Assembly: GCA_945897915.1 (NCBI GenBank)
Contig: CAMDGB010000006.1
Span: forward strand, 1 to 64,000
Length of the DNA: 64,000 nucleotides
Origin: Chryseobacterium gleum
GTDB taxonomy: Bacteria; Bacteroidota; Bacteroidia; Flavobacteriales; Flavobacteriaceae
Reading direction: 5' to 3'
Shown in pieces: positions 50,585-61,980 of the stretch; position 1 is the first letter of the stretch; every line of letters starts with the position of its first letter. The position numbers and the translations under genes are program-made. Under the pieces are notes generated by a model that saw only the letters and a list, made by a program, of their open reading frames with translations, had not been told where the DNA came from and searched no databases.

Positions 50585-52144
50585 TTAAAACAAAATGTCA
50601 CTTTCCTCATTAAAATCATTATTCATACTACTTCCAAAAGCGTCATTTGGAGAAGGTAAATTTGGAGTTGCAAACGGATTTTGTGCATCTAAATTCATTT
50701 TTGAAGGTAATGAATCGTTATAAGTCATTCCAAATTCATCCAGATTATCAAATTTACCAAATTGTCCTAAGAATTTTAATCTGATATTATCCAAACTACC
50801 ATTTCTGTGTTTTGCAACAATAAATTCTGCCTGGTTTGTGGTTGGAGCTGCTTCACCATCATCCCAATTGTCAATTTTATAATATTCTGGACGGTAAATA
50901 AATGATACAATATCAGCATCTTGCTCAATAGCACCCGATTCACGTAAATCGGAAAGTAATGGTCTTTTACTAGAACCACGGGTTTCTACGGCACGAGATA
51001 ATTGAGAAAGGGCTATTACAGGAACGCTTAATTCTTTAGCCAAAGCTTTTAAACTTCTTGAAATCATAGATATTTCTTGTTCTCTATTACCGCCACCTTT
51101 TCCAGTATTTCCAGCAGACATTAATTGTAAATAGTCGACAACAATTAATTTAATACCGTGTTGAGATACCAATCTACGGGCTTTTGCACGTAAATCAAAA
51201 ATAGATAACGAAGGCGTATCATCAATATATAATGGTGCTTTTTCTAAATCTTTTACCTTAACGTTTAATTGTTCCCATTCATGCGGTTCTAAATCTCCTT
51301 TTCGAAGTTTTTCTGAAGTTAATCCTGTTTCACTTGAAATCAAACGAGTAATTAATTGTACTGATGACATCTCCAATGAAAAAAGTGCAACTGGTTCGTT
51401 TCCTGATACGGCAATATTTCTGGCCATTGATAAAACGAATGCTGTTTTTCCCATACCCGGACGAGCAGCAATAATAATTAAATCCGAAGGTTGCCAACCA
51501 GAGGTTAAATCGTCTAATTTTCTAAATCCTGATGGAATTCCAGATAATCCTTCTTTATTTGAAATTTCTTCAATACGTTGTTTGGCTTGATTTACAAGAC
51601 TTTGTGCCGTTTCGTATCCTTTTTTAAGATTGCCTTGTGTAATTTCGTATAAATTGGTTTCAGCTGTGTCTAATAAATCGAACACGTCCATTCCTTCATC
51701 ATAACAATCTTCAATTAATTTACTTGAAATTGAAATTAAACTTCTCTGAATAAATTTTTGAAGAATAATTCGGGCGTGAAAAACAATATGTGCCGAAGAG
51801 GCAATTTTTTGAGTAAGTTGTATAAGATAAAAATCGCTTCCTGCCAATTCTAAATTTCCGTTTCTTTTTAATTGTGCTGAAACTGTTAATAAATCAATAG
51901 GTTGAGGTGGAGTACTATGAAACAATTGATTAATAGCTTCAAAAATATATTTGTGTGATTCTTTATAAAACACATCTGGATTTAATATATCTATAACTTC
52001 TCCTGGCGCTTTTACGTCAATTAACATTGCACCAAGTACTGCTTCTTCAATATCTACAGCTTGTGGTGGAAGTTTTCCTTTTTCTAAAGAAATAGTAGTT
52101 GATTTATCTACTTTAACAGGGTTTATTGTAAATGCTTTTTCCAT
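50585..52144 (-). CDS. dnaB: Replicative DNA helicase DnaB
   Basis: The hexameric helicase unwinds DNA at the replication fork. The 519-residue protein has the N-terminal DnaB domain (about 25-130; LPPQAVDIEEAVLGAMLIDV), the linker helix and the RecA-like core with Walker A ARPGMGKTAFVLSMARNI (about 228-245), SLEMSSVQLITRLIS, LIVVDYLQLMSAG, QLSRAVETRGSSKRPLLSDL and RESGAIEQDADIVSFIYRPE. No intein interrupts it. The C-terminal tail (about 470-519) is Asn/Ser/Asp-rich and disordered. Its start is 145 bases from the accA terminator and gene. Confidence 0.96.
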   Translation of the reverse strand: MEKAFTINPVKVDKSTTISLEKGKLPPQAVDIEEAVLGAMLIDVKAPGEVIDILNPDVFYKESHKYIFEAINQLFHSTPPQPIDLLTVSAQLKRNGNLELAGSDFYLIQLTQKIASSAHIVFHARIILQKFIQRSLISISSKLIEDCYDEGMDVFDLLDTAETNLYEITQGNLKKGYETAQSLVNQAKQRIEEISNKEGLSGIPSGFRKLDDLTSGWQPSDLIIIAARPGMGKTAFVLSMARNIAVSGNEPVALFSLEMSSVQLITRLISSETGLTSEKLRKGDLEPHEWEQLNVKVKDLEKAPLYIDDTPSLSIFDLRAKARRLVSQHGIKLIVVDYLQLMSAGNTGKGGGNREQEISMISRSLKALAKELSVPVIALSQLSRAVETRGSSKRPLLSDLRESGAIEQDADIVSFIYRPEYYKIDNWDDGEAAPTTNQAEFIVAKHRNGSLDNIRLKFLGQFGKFDNLDEFGMTYNDSLPSKMNLDAQNPFATPNLPSPNDAFGSSMNNDFNEESDILF

Positions 52145-52232
52145 ATAGCGAAAGTAAAAAAAAATGAAGTAATATAGAATTTAACTTGTTAAACAAAAAC
52201 TGTTAATAACTATTTTATATTGTTAATATGTC

Positions 52233-52274
52233 AAAAAAAATCCGCCTTATCAATAAAAAAGATAAGACGGATAA
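52233..52274 (-). terminator. Terminator after accA
   Basis: ATCCGCCTTATC (52240-52251) pairs with GATAAGACGGAT (52261-52272), one position being a G-T pair in the RNA. On the minus strand the stem is followed by eight T residues (52240-52233). It lies 16 bases beyond the accA stop codon. Confidence 0.85.
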
Positions 52275-52289
52275 ATTACGAATATTTAC

Positions 52290-53246
52290 TTATTTATCGG
52301 AAAATTCACCCATTTTACTGTATTTTTCCATTCTTTGTGCTACTAAATCTTTTGTTGATAAGTCTTTTAATTCTAGGTACGATTTAGTAATGAATTTTTC
52401 AACTGTTTTAAACATCATTTCTTTATCGCGATGCACGCCACCAAGAGGTTCAGGTATAATATCGTCTATTAATTTTTGCTTTTTCATGTCAATAGCTGTA
52501 AGTTTTAAAGCTTCAGCTGCTTGTTCTTTGAATTCCCAACTTCTCCATAAAATAGACGAACAAGATTCTGGTGAAATTACAGAATACCAAGTGTTTTCTA
52601 ACATAAAAACTCTGTCACCTACTCCAATTCCTAATGCACCACCTGAAGCTCCCTCGCCAATAATAACTGAGATAATTGGTGTTTTTAATCGAGCCATTTC
52701 AAAAATATTACGTGCAATTGCTTCACCTTGTCCACGTTCTTCCGCTTCTAAGCCAGGATACGCACCAGGAGTATCAATCAATGTTAATACAGGAATATTA
52801 AATTTTTCTGCCATTTTCATTAATCGTAAAGCTTTGCGGTAACCTTCTGGGTTGGCCATACCAAAATTTCGTAATTGACGCATTTTAGTATTTATACCTT
52901 TTTGTTGCCCAATTATCATATACGATTGCCCGTTAATTCTTCCTAAGCCGCCCACCATGGCTTTGTCATCTTTAAAATTTCTGTCACCAAATAATTCTAA
53001 AAAAGTGCCATCAGTTAAGTTAGTAATATATTCTAAAGTATAAGGTCTGTTAGGATGACGAGACATTTGAACCCGTTGCCAAGCCGAAAGATTTTTGTAT
53101 ATATCTTTTTTGGTTTGTTCTAATTTATCTTCCAATTGTTTGCAAGTTGCAGAAACATCAACATCAGATTCTTGACCTAAAACAACGCATTTTTCCAATT
53201 GATCTTCAAGCTCTTTTATTGGCAATTCAAAATCTAAATATTCCAT
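52290..53246 (-). CDS. accA: Acetyl-CoA carboxylase carboxyltransferase subunit alpha
   Basis: AccA with AccD transfers the carboxyl group from biotin to acetyl-CoA, the first step of fatty-acid synthesis. The 318-residue protein has [49 protein letters not shown], the oxyanion-hole regions [20 protein letters not shown] and [17 protein letters not shown], and the C-terminal [13 protein letters not shown] -7 element TATCTTTG on the minus strand (53287-53280) lies 34 bases upstream of the start. accD is not in the window. Confidence 0.96.
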   Translation of the reverse strand: MEYLDFELPIKELEDQLEKCVVLGQESDVDVSATCKQLEDKLEQTKKDIYKNLSAWQRVQMSRHPNRPYTLEYITNLTDGTFLELFGDRNFKDDKAMVGGLGRINGQSYMIIGQQKGINTKMRQLRNFGMANPEGYRKALRLMKMAEKFNIPVLTLIDTPGAYPGLEAEERGQGEAIARNIFEMARLKTPIISVIIGEGASGGALGIGVGDRVFMLENTWYSVISPESCSSILWRSWEFKEQAAEALKLTAIDMKKQKLIDDIIPEPLGGVHRDKEMMFKTVEKFITKSYLELKDLSTKDLVAQRMEKYSKMGEFSDK

Positions 53247-53329
53247 AAAAGTTAATTTTTATTAATTTGTTTGTAAATACAAAGATACTATTTAAAAATT
53301 ATTTGAATAATTTTTGGAGCGATATCTAA

Positions 53330-54247
53330 TTACTTTTTTTTTCTATTTCTAATTAATCCATTCAAAATCACAGTAGTTAGTATGATTGTAGCACCAATAT
53401 AAAACGAAAAGCTCATTTGTTCGTTTTTTTCGAAAATTAAAACAGCTAATGCAATCCCGTAAACGGGTTCTAAATTTATAGTAAGCATTACAGTATAAGG
53501 TGAAATATACTTCATAACATTAACAGATGCAATAAATGCATAAGCCGTGCAAACAGATGCTAAAATAGCTAACCACATGAAATCGGAAAGTGTAATATTG
53601 AAAAATTCTGCTGAAAATTGTTTTGAAAACAGTAAGAACACGCTTAAAAATAATACACCACCAAATAATTCGTAAAAAGAAACAATTGTGGCATCAATTC
53701 TTTGAGCAAATTTACCATTTATTATTGAAAAAATTGCAGATAAAAAGGCAGAAGTTAAAGCTAACAATACACCTTGCATGGTTCCTGACATATTACTAGT
53801 TATGCTTTTTTGTACAAAATTTGGTTCTGTAGATTCAATTACAAAATACAAACCAATTAAAACGATTAGTCCAAATACGATTTCGTACCAAACCATTTTT
53901 CGTTTGTAAAAAAGGGGTTCTAAAATAGAAGTAAAAAAAGCACCCGTAGACAAACAAGCTAGTGTGATTGATATATTAGAAACTTTTATTGCCTTAAAAA
54001 AAGTAATCCAATGCACGGCAATTACCAATCCTGAAACTATTAGCAAAAAAATGTCTTTTCTGGCTAATTGAAAACTCGTTTTTCGGTAGTAAATATATCC
54101 AAAAATCAAAACAACCGCTAAAGACATCCGCCACCAAACTAAAGGCAAAGCGTCTAATGAGATTAGTTTTCCTAAAATAGCTGTAAAACCCCAAATAAAG
54201 ACTATTAAATGAAGGTGTAAATTATGTTTGAATTTAACGTCTGGCAT
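53330..54247 (-). CDS. DMT-superfamily transporter (EamA domains)
   Basis: The 305-residue inner-membrane protein has about ten helices in two EamA repeats, including HLIVFIWGFTAILGKLISLD at the start, SGLVIAVHWITFFKAIKVSN, SVNVMKYISPYTVMLTINLE and PVYGIALAVLIFEKNE. It is of normal length and probably exports a metabolite. Its start overlaps the stop of the LptF/G-type permease gene by 14 bases, so the two are co-transcribed. It is only distantly similar to the transporter at 11718-12614. Confidence 0.92.
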   Translation of the reverse strand: MPDVKFKHNLHLHLIVFIWGFTAILGKLISLDALPLVWWRMSLAVVLIFGYIYYRKTSFQLARKDIFLLIVSGLVIAVHWITFFKAIKVSNISITLACLSTGAFFTSILEPLFYKRKMVWYEIVFGLIVLIGLYFVIESTEPNFVQKSITSNMSGTMQGVLLALTSAFLSAIFSIINGKFAQRIDATIVSFYELFGGVLFLSVFLLFSKQFSAEFFNITLSDFMWLAILASVCTAYAFIASVNVMKYISPYTVMLTINLEPVYGIALAVLIFEKNEQMSFSFYIGATIILTTVILNGLIRNRKKK

Positions 54248-55310
54248 TTCTTAATAAATAAACCGCTAAAATTCCGAAAATAAAGTTGGGAAACCATACT
54301 GCTAAAAAGGGAGGAATACTTGAACTTTCGGCTAAAGTTCCAAAAATTTTATCGAAAAAAACGAATGAAAAAGCTACCAAAATACCAATAGCTAAATTTA
54401 TGCCCATACCACCTCTTCTTTTCATAGCTGAAACAGAAACAGCAATTATAGTTAATATAAATGCTGAAACAGGTATACTGAATTTTCTATATAAAACTAC
54501 TAAATAGACATCTAAATTTGAACTTCCCTTCGCCCTTTCTTTATCAATAAAATTAACCAAATTAAATATATTCATAGTTTCAGCAACGTATATTACTGGC
54601 GTTAAATCATCAGGTTCAAAATCAAATTTTCTAATAAATTTTTCTTGTCTTTCGATGTTGTCATTCTCTTTTCCGATAGTTCTTTTTACATAATTAAATA
54701 AAGTATAATCTTTTGTTTTTTCATTATACTTTACTCGATTAGCATATAATTTATATTGTAATTTATTGCCCTCAAATTTTTCGTAAATAAAATCAAAACC
54801 TGTTTTAGACAAGCTGTTATAACTACTAACATACATGTATTCATTTGGTTTAACCTGACGAAAAATGTCTGAAGTTTGTCTTTGCTCACCATTTTTTTTA
54901 AGATAGGTGTATCTAAAATCCCAGTATTTTTCACTAGCATCTGGCAAGATGAAAAAACCCATTAATAAAGTTACTAATGATACTAAAGTAGCACCAACTA
55001 TATAAGGTCTTAAGAACCGTGTGAATGAAATTCCAGAGCTTAAAATAGCAATAATTTCACTATTATTGGCTAATTTTGAGGTAAACCAAATAATAGATAA
55101 AAACAGAAAAATGGGAAATAATAGATTGGCAAAATAGATCGTAAATCCATAGTAATAGATTAAAACTTCTTTAAAAGCTACTTTATTTTCAATCATCCGA
55201 TTGACCTTTTCAGATACATCAATAATAATTCCAATAGGAATAAACATAAACAACATAGCTGTAAATGTGATTAAGTATCTTTTAAATATGTACCAATCTA
55301 TTTTTTTCAT
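54234..55310 (-). CDS. lptG: LptF/LptG-family permease
   Basis: The 358-residue membrane protein has the LptF/LptG layout: two or three helices at the N-terminus (MKKIDWYIFKRYLITFTAML), SEIIAILSSGISFTRFLRPY near 83-102, a periplasmic beta-jellyroll (about 130-260) and three C-terminal helices ending AVYLLRNARR. These permeases extract lipopolysaccharide for the Lpt export machine. Whether it is LptF or LptG cannot be decided by eye; the context (next to tgt in this phylum) favours LptG. It overlaps the following DMT gene by 14 bases and lies 41 bases after tgt. Confidence 0.88.
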   Translation of the reverse strand: MKKIDWYIFKRYLITFTAMLFMFIPIGIIIDVSEKVNRMIENKVAFKEVLIYYYGFTIYFANLLFPIFLFLSIIWFTSKLANNSEIIAILSSGISFTRFLRPYIVGATLVSLVTLLMGFFILPDASEKYWDFRYTYLKKNGEQRQTSDIFRQVKPNEYMYVSSYNSLSKTGFDFIYEKFEGNKLQYKLYANRVKYNEKTKDYTLFNYVKRTIGKENDNIERQEKFIRKFDFEPDDLTPVIYVAETMNIFNLVNFIDKERAKGSSNLDVYLVVLYRKFSIPVSAFILTIIAVSVSAMKRRGGMGINLAIGILVAFSFVFFDKIFGTLAESSSIPPFLAVWFPNFIFGILAVYLLRNARR

Positions 55311-55323
55311 TCTATTTTATACT

Positions 55324-55338
55324 TTTTAGAAGATTAGA
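55324..55338. repeat. Half-copy of the family C repeat, with a TTAGAATTCTAA palindrome
   Basis: TTTTAGAAGATTAGA is identical over 15 bases to the left arm of the inverted repeat at 20018-20034. It continues into the 12-base palindrome TTAGAATTCTAA. It lies in the 41-base gap between tgt and the LptF/G-type gene on the minus strand. Confidence 0.6.
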
Positions 55339-55351
55339 ATTCTAATATTAC

Positions 55352-56482
55352 TTATAATCGTGTGGTTACTTTTTTAACCATACTTTCCTTCCATTCTCTG
55401 AAAGTTCCAGCTATAATTTGTCTTCTAGCTTCTCGAACCAACCACATATAAAATCCTAAATTATGAATGGTTGCAATTTGTTTTCCTAAAAATTCGTTTG
55501 CAATAAACAAATGTCGCAAATACGCTTTTGAATAATCCGTATCTACATAAGTATGAGCCATTGCATCAATTGAAGAAAAATCTTCTTCCCATTTTTTGTT
55601 TTTGATATTGATAAATCCTTCAGAGGTAAACAACATTCCATTTCTAGCATTTCGTGTTGGCATTACACAATCAAACATATCAATACCTAACGCAATATTC
55701 TCTAAAATATTGGCTGGCGTTCCTACGCCCATTAAATAACGCGGTTTGTCTTTTGGTAAAATGGCGGTTACCACTTCAGTCATCGCATACATTTCTTCCG
55801 CTGGTTCCCCTACTGAAAGTCCTCCAATGGCATTACCGACTTGGTTTCTACTTGCAATAAATTCAGCAGATTGCTGACGTAAATCTTTATAAGTACTTCC
55901 TTGAACTATAGGAAAAAAAGCTTGTGAATAATCGTATTTAAAAGGCAATGTATCTAAATGATTGATACATCTGTCTAACCAACGATGCGTCATGTGCATA
56001 GAGCGTTGGGCATATTTGTAATCACAAGGATACGGTGTACATTCATCAAAAGCCATAATTATATCTGCGCCAATAATACGTTGCGTTTCCATTACATTTT
56101 CTGGAGAAAAAAAGTGGTAAGAACCATCTAAATGCGATTTAAACTTGACACCTTCTTCTTTAATTTTTCTTCTTCCTGACAAGGAATATACTTGGTATCC
56201 TCCAGAATCGGTTAAAATATTTCTATCCCAATTCATAAATTTATGTAAACCACCTGCTTTTTCTAACACGTCTAATTTAGGTCTTAAATACAAATGATAC
56301 GTATTTCCTAAAATTATATCTGGATTAATATCGATTTTTAATTCGCGTTGGTGCACTCCTTTTACAGAAGCTACCGTGCCTACGGGCATAAAAATTGGTG
56401 TTTCAATAACACCGTGATCAGTTGTTATGAGTCCAGCTCGTGCCTGACTTTTAGCATCTGTTTTTAATAAATCAAATTTCAT
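55352..56482 (-). CDS. tgt: tRNA-guanine transglycosylase without the zinc cysteines
   Basis: The enzyme exchanges G34 for the queuosine precursor preQ1 in tRNAs with GUN anticodons. The 376-residue protein has normal length, the general base D92 in LTDSGGYQVYS, the nucleophile D271 in MFDCVMPTRNARNG and GGLSVGEPAEEMYAM. The CxCxxC zinc site expected near 308-313 is replaced by AMAHTYVDTDY; only the histidine equivalent H340 in IHNLGFY remains. Everything else is intact, so it is probably active in a zinc-free form. A -7 element TATATTTG on the minus strand (56507-56500) lies 18 bases upstream of the ATG. Confidence 0.95.
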   Translation of the reverse strand: MKFDLLKTDAKSQARAGLITTDHGVIETPIFMPVGTVASVKGVHQRELKIDINPDIILGNTYHLYLRPKLDVLEKAGGLHKFMNWDRNILTDSGGYQVYSLSGRRKIKEEGVKFKSHLDGSYHFFSPENVMETQRIIGADIIMAFDECTPYPCDYKYAQRSMHMTHRWLDRCINHLDTLPFKYDYSQAFFPIVQGSTYKDLRQQSAEFIASRNQVGNAIGGLSVGEPAEEMYAMTEVVTAILPKDKPRYLMGVGTPANILENIALGIDMFDCVMPTRNARNGMLFTSEGFINIKNKKWEEDFSSIDAMAHTYVDTDYSKAYLRHLFIANEFLGKQIATIHNLGFYMWLVREARRQIIAGTFREWKESMVKKVTTRL

Positions 56483-56600
56483 TATACTATTTTATTGGGC
56501 AAATATAATTTAAAAGATTAGAAGTAAGAAGTTAGCAGTTGGAAGTTTTTGCAACTTTACAATAAAATTAACGCTTTAGTATAATTATTCAAACAATTAT

Positions 56601-56631
56601 TTTGCATAATTGAAAAATAGTATTACTTTTG
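56601..56631 (+). promoter_or_regulatory. Promoter of rplS
   Basis: TTTG (56601-56604), 19 bases, TACTTTTG (56624-56631): an exact fit to the Bacteroidetes consensus TTTG-N19-TAnnTTTG. The start site is expected near 56637, giving a leader of about 65 bases. Confidence 0.75.
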
Positions 56632-56702
56632 CATCCACTTTAATCAACCTCTGGCGAAAGACGTGGATGTTGCTTAGATTAAATGATTTATATTAAACTA
56701 TT
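56632..56702 (+). promoter_or_regulatory. Structured leader of rplS (candidate autoregulatory RNA)
   Basis: The leader contains CATCCAC (56632-56638) and GTGGATG (56662-56668), able to pair around ACCTCTGGCGAAAGACG, which itself can form a small stem-loop with a GCGAAAG loop. Ribosomal protein leaders of this kind often bind their own protein product. The first arm may lie partly before the start site, which weakens the case. Confidence 0.45.
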
Positions 56703-57053
56703 ATGTCAAATTTACTTGATTTCGTTCAAAACGAATTGGTATCGAAAAAAGACTTTCCTGACTTTAGCGCTGGAGACACTATTACTGTGTATTACGAAAT
56801 TAAAGAGGGTGAAAAAACAAGAACTCAGTTTTTCAAAGGTGTTGTAATTCAAAAAAGAGGATCTTCTTCTACTGAAACCTTTACAATCCGTAAAATGTCT
56901 GGAGCAATTGGTGTTGAGCGTATCTTCCCAGTTAATATGCCAGCTTTACAAAAAATTGAAATGAACCAAAAAGGTAAAGTTCGTAGAGCTAGAATTTACT
57001 ACTTCAGAGAACTTACTGGTAAAAAAGCAAAAATCAAAGAAAGAAGAGGTTAA
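56703..57053 (+). CDS. rplS: 50S ribosomal protein bL19
   Basis: The 116-residue protein has the bL19 pattern: MSNLLDFVQNELVSKKDFPD, FSAGDTITVYYEIKEGEKTR, TQFFKGVVIQKRGSSSTETF, TIRKMSGAIGVERIFPVNMP and the C-terminal KVRRARIYYFRELTGKKAKI. It lies at the interface of the ribosomal subunits. It is a single-gene unit here, without the trmD-rimM-rpsP neighbours of proteobacteria, with its own promoter, leader and terminator. Confidence 0.97.
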   Translation: MSNLLDFVQNELVSKKDFPDFSAGDTITVYYEIKEGEKTRTQFFKGVVIQKRGSSSTETFTIRKMSGAIGVERIFPVNMPALQKIEMNQKGKVRRARIYYFRELTGKKAKIKERRG

Positions 57054-57072
57054 TCTTTTTATTTGTACACAT

Positions 57073-57103
57073 AAAAAAATCCCGATTGTATCGGGATTTT
57101 TTT
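57073..57103 (+). terminator. Terminator after rplS
   Basis: AAAAAAATCCCGA (57073-57085) pairs perfectly with TCGGGATTTTTTT (57091-57103) around a five-base loop, 20 bases after the rplS stop codon. Confidence 0.9.
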
Positions 57104-57259
57104 TATCCTTGTTTTTTGTAGCAAAAATTACAAAATCTGCAATTTTTAAGCTATATTTATCAAATTCGAAATTGTGTTATTTTTTGTTGCTTACGAATTA
57201 AAATAAATCTATATTTCTTATATTTGCAAACCTTAATTTAGAAATAAAAAACTATATAA

Positions 57260-59473
<2,214 letters not shown>

Positions 59474-59493
59474 ATTTTGTTTTCAAACTAATT

Positions 59494-59524
59494 AAAGGCG
59501 ATATAATTTCTTTATATCGCCTTT
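59494..59524 (+). terminator. Terminator after icd
   Basis: AAAGGCGATATA (59494-59505) pairs perfectly with TATATCGCCTTT (59513-59524), followed by more T, 21 bases after the icd stop codon. Confidence 0.88.
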
Positions 59525-59597
59525 TTTATTAACGTCTACTTAACAGTTGTTTTGTAATATTTTTGCGAAATTTGCGTCAAACCTCAAAATAATTAAA

Positions 59598-61976
59598 ATG
59601 ACAAAAAATAACTTTTTAACACTCCTATTTTTTTTACTCTTTGCATCTGCCTTTTCACAAGAAAAAGTAACTCTAAGTGGCGCGGTTAAAGATCAAAAAT
59701 CAAATGAAACTGTAATTGGAGTTACAATTTCATTTCAAAACAGTACTACCACTCGAACATCTTTAACTAATGAATATGGATTCTATTCCATTTCTTTACC
59801 TAAAGGCGACTATAAAATTGTAATCAATTCTTTAAGTTTTTCAGAATTTTCTGAAACAATTACATTGGATTCAAACACCAAAAAAGATTTATTTTTAACA
59901 GAAAAATCAAATGAAATTGAACAAGTTGTAGTGGCTGGCAACTCAAAAAAACTTCAAATTGAGAAGCCCGAAATGAGTGTCAATAAGTTAAGTATATCTC
60001 AAATTAAATCAATGCCAGCCATTTTAGGAGAAGTGGATGTAATAAAATCGATTTTAACTTTACCAGGCGTTACAAATGCTGGGGAAGGCCAATCCGGATT
60101 TAACGTTCGCGGTGGTGCAGCTGACCAAAACTTGATATTATTAGATGAAGCTACAATTTACAATTCCTCACATTTATTTGGATTTTTCTCAGTTTTTAAT
60201 GCTGATGCTATTAAAGATTTAAAACTATACAAGGGTGGCATTCCTGCAAGATTTGGCGGAAGAGTGGCTTCTGTTTTAGATATTTATCAGAAAGAAGGGA
60301 ATAGTAAAAAATTTGGTATGAATGGTGGAATCGGTTTAATTTCAAGTAGAATATTAGCTGAAGGACCAATTGTAAAAGACAAAGGATCTTTCTTAGTAGC
60401 AGGAAGAAGTAGTTATGCGCATTTATTTTTAAAATTAGCCGACAACAATAATTCGGCCTATTTTTATGATTTAAACACAAAAATAAACTACAAACTAAAC
60501 GAAAATAACAACTTGTTTTTATCAGGTTATTTTGGAAGAGATTTATTTAGCATAAACGAACAATTTATAAACACGTATGGAAATTCTGTTTTAAATGTAC
60601 GTTGGAATCATTTATTTAATGATAAATTGTTCTCAAATGCTTCTTTTATTTACAGTGATTATTACTATGGCTTAACTCTAGATTTCATTGGTTTCAACTG
60701 GGAAAGTGGCATTAAAAATTATAATTTAAAATACGACTTTAAACATTATATCTCGGATAGTTTTAAATTATTTTATGGTGCAAATGCCATTTATTACGAT
60801 TTTAATCCAGGAAAAATTGAACCAATAGACACAAATTCAAGTATAAATGAAAAACAGCTAGCTAAAAAACATGCTTTTGAACCCGCTTTTTATATCGATG
60901 CAGAGCAAAAATTAACGGATAAACTTTCTGTTAATTACGGATTAAGATATAGTATGTTTTATCGATTAGGAAAACAAAATATAAACATTTATGCAAACAA
61001 TAAACCGGTAACTTACGATGCAGATTTGGATATTTATGAAAAGGCTACACCTATTGATACAAAATATTATGGCAAAAACGAAACTATTGCCAGTTTTGAT
61101 AATTTAGAACCGCGAATTGCTTTGGCGTATACTATTAACGACAACCAGTCTGTAAAAGCGAGTTATAATAGAATGAGTCAGTATTTACATTTAATTTCGA
61201 ATACACAATCACCAACACCTTTAGATATTTGGACACCAAGTGATAATTTCTTAAAACCTCAAATTTTAGATCAGTTTGCTTTAGGGTATTTTAAAAATTT
61301 AAAAAATGGCGACTATACATTAGAAATAGAATCTTTTTATAAAACAGTAAAAAACAGATTAGATTATATAGATGGTGCCGACTTAATTGCAAATGAAGCT
61401 ATAGAGCAAGTATTGCTTGCTGGAAAAACCCGAGCTTATGGATTAGAAATTATGGCAAAGAAAAACTTGGGAAAACTTTCAGGTTGGATTTCATACACGC
61501 TTTCTCGATCGGAGCAACAAACTGCTGGTAGAACCCCTAAAGAATCAGGAATAAACAATGGCAATTGGTACAAAACAGGTTGGGATAAAACGCATAATAT
61601 TTACGTTACTGGAATGTATAAATTAAATGAAAAATGGAGTTTTGGTAGTATTTTCACTTATCAAACGGGGCAACCAGTTACATTCCCAACAGCACAATAC
61701 CAATACCAGGGCATCAATGTTCCCGTATATGGAAATAGAAATCAAGATAATTTACCCGCTTATCATCGTATAGATATTTCAGCTACTTTAAATCCAACTA
61801 AAAACAAAGGTCGAAATTGGCAAGGCGAATGGGTTTTCTCTATTTATAATTTATATGCTAGAAAAAATGCGGCCTCCATAAATTTTAGGCAGAATCAAGA
61901 TAGCGGATTAAATGAAGCTGTAAAGCTTTCTATTTTTGGAATAGTCCCAAGTGTTACTTATAATTTTAAATTTTAA
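59598..61976 (+). CDS. TonB-dependent outer-membrane receptor with carboxypeptidase-like N-domain
   Basis: The ATG at 59598 is chosen because it gives a proper signal peptide (MTKNNFLTLLFFLLFASAFS); the frame runs 17 codons further upstream. The 792-residue product has a carboxypeptidase-regulatory-like domain (about 22-105; LSGAVKDQKSNETVIGVTIS), a plug (about 115-230; GQSGFNVRGGAADQNLILLD and GGIPARFGGRVASVLDI) and a barrel ending SVTYNFKF. The following DUF4249 lipoprotein gene is the usual partner of this receptor type in Flavobacteriia. The substrate is unknown. A -7 element TATTTTTG is at 59558-59565. Confidence 0.93.
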   Translation: MTKNNFLTLLFFLLFASAFSQEKVTLSGAVKDQKSNETVIGVTISFQNSTTTRTSLTNEYGFYSISLPKGDYKIVINSLSFSEFSETITLDSNTKKDLFLTEKSNEIEQVVVAGNSKKLQIEKPEMSVNKLSISQIKSMPAILGEVDVIKSILTLPGVTNAGEGQSGFNVRGGAADQNLILLDEATIYNSSHLFGFFSVFNADAIKDLKLYKGGIPARFGGRVASVLDIYQKEGNSKKFGMNGGIGLISSRILAEGPIVKDKGSFLVAGRSSYAHLFLKLADNNNSAYFYDLNTKINYKLNENNNLFLSGYFGRDLFSINEQFINTYGNSVLNVRWNHLFNDKLFSNASFIYSDYYYGLTLDFIGFNWESGIKNYNLKYDFKHYISDSFKLFYGANAIYYDFNPGKIEPIDTNSSINEKQLAKKHAFEPAFYIDAEQKLTDKLSVNYGLRYSMFYRLGKQNINIYANNKPVTYDADLDIYEKATPIDTKYYGKNETIASFDNLEPRIALAYTINDNQSVKASYNRMSQYLHLISNTQSPTPLDIWTPSDNFLKPQILDQFALGYFKNLKNGDYTLEIESFYKTVKNRLDYIDGADLIANEAIEQVLLAGKTRAYGLEIMAKKNLGKLSGWISYTLSRSEQQTAGRTPKESGINNGNWYKTGWDKTHNIYVTGMYKLNEKWSFGSIFTYQTGQPVTFPTAQYQYQGINVPVYGNRNQDNLPAYHRIDISATLNPTKNKGRNWQGEWVFSIYNLYARKNAASINFRQNQDSGLNEAVKLSIFGIVPSVTYNFKF

Positions 61977-61980
61977 AACC

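Noticed and set aside
52228-52842. A 204-codon plus-strand reading frame
   Set aside because: It runs antisense to accA, whose motifs are unmistakable, and it starts inside the accA terminator. Its translation has no recognisable domain.
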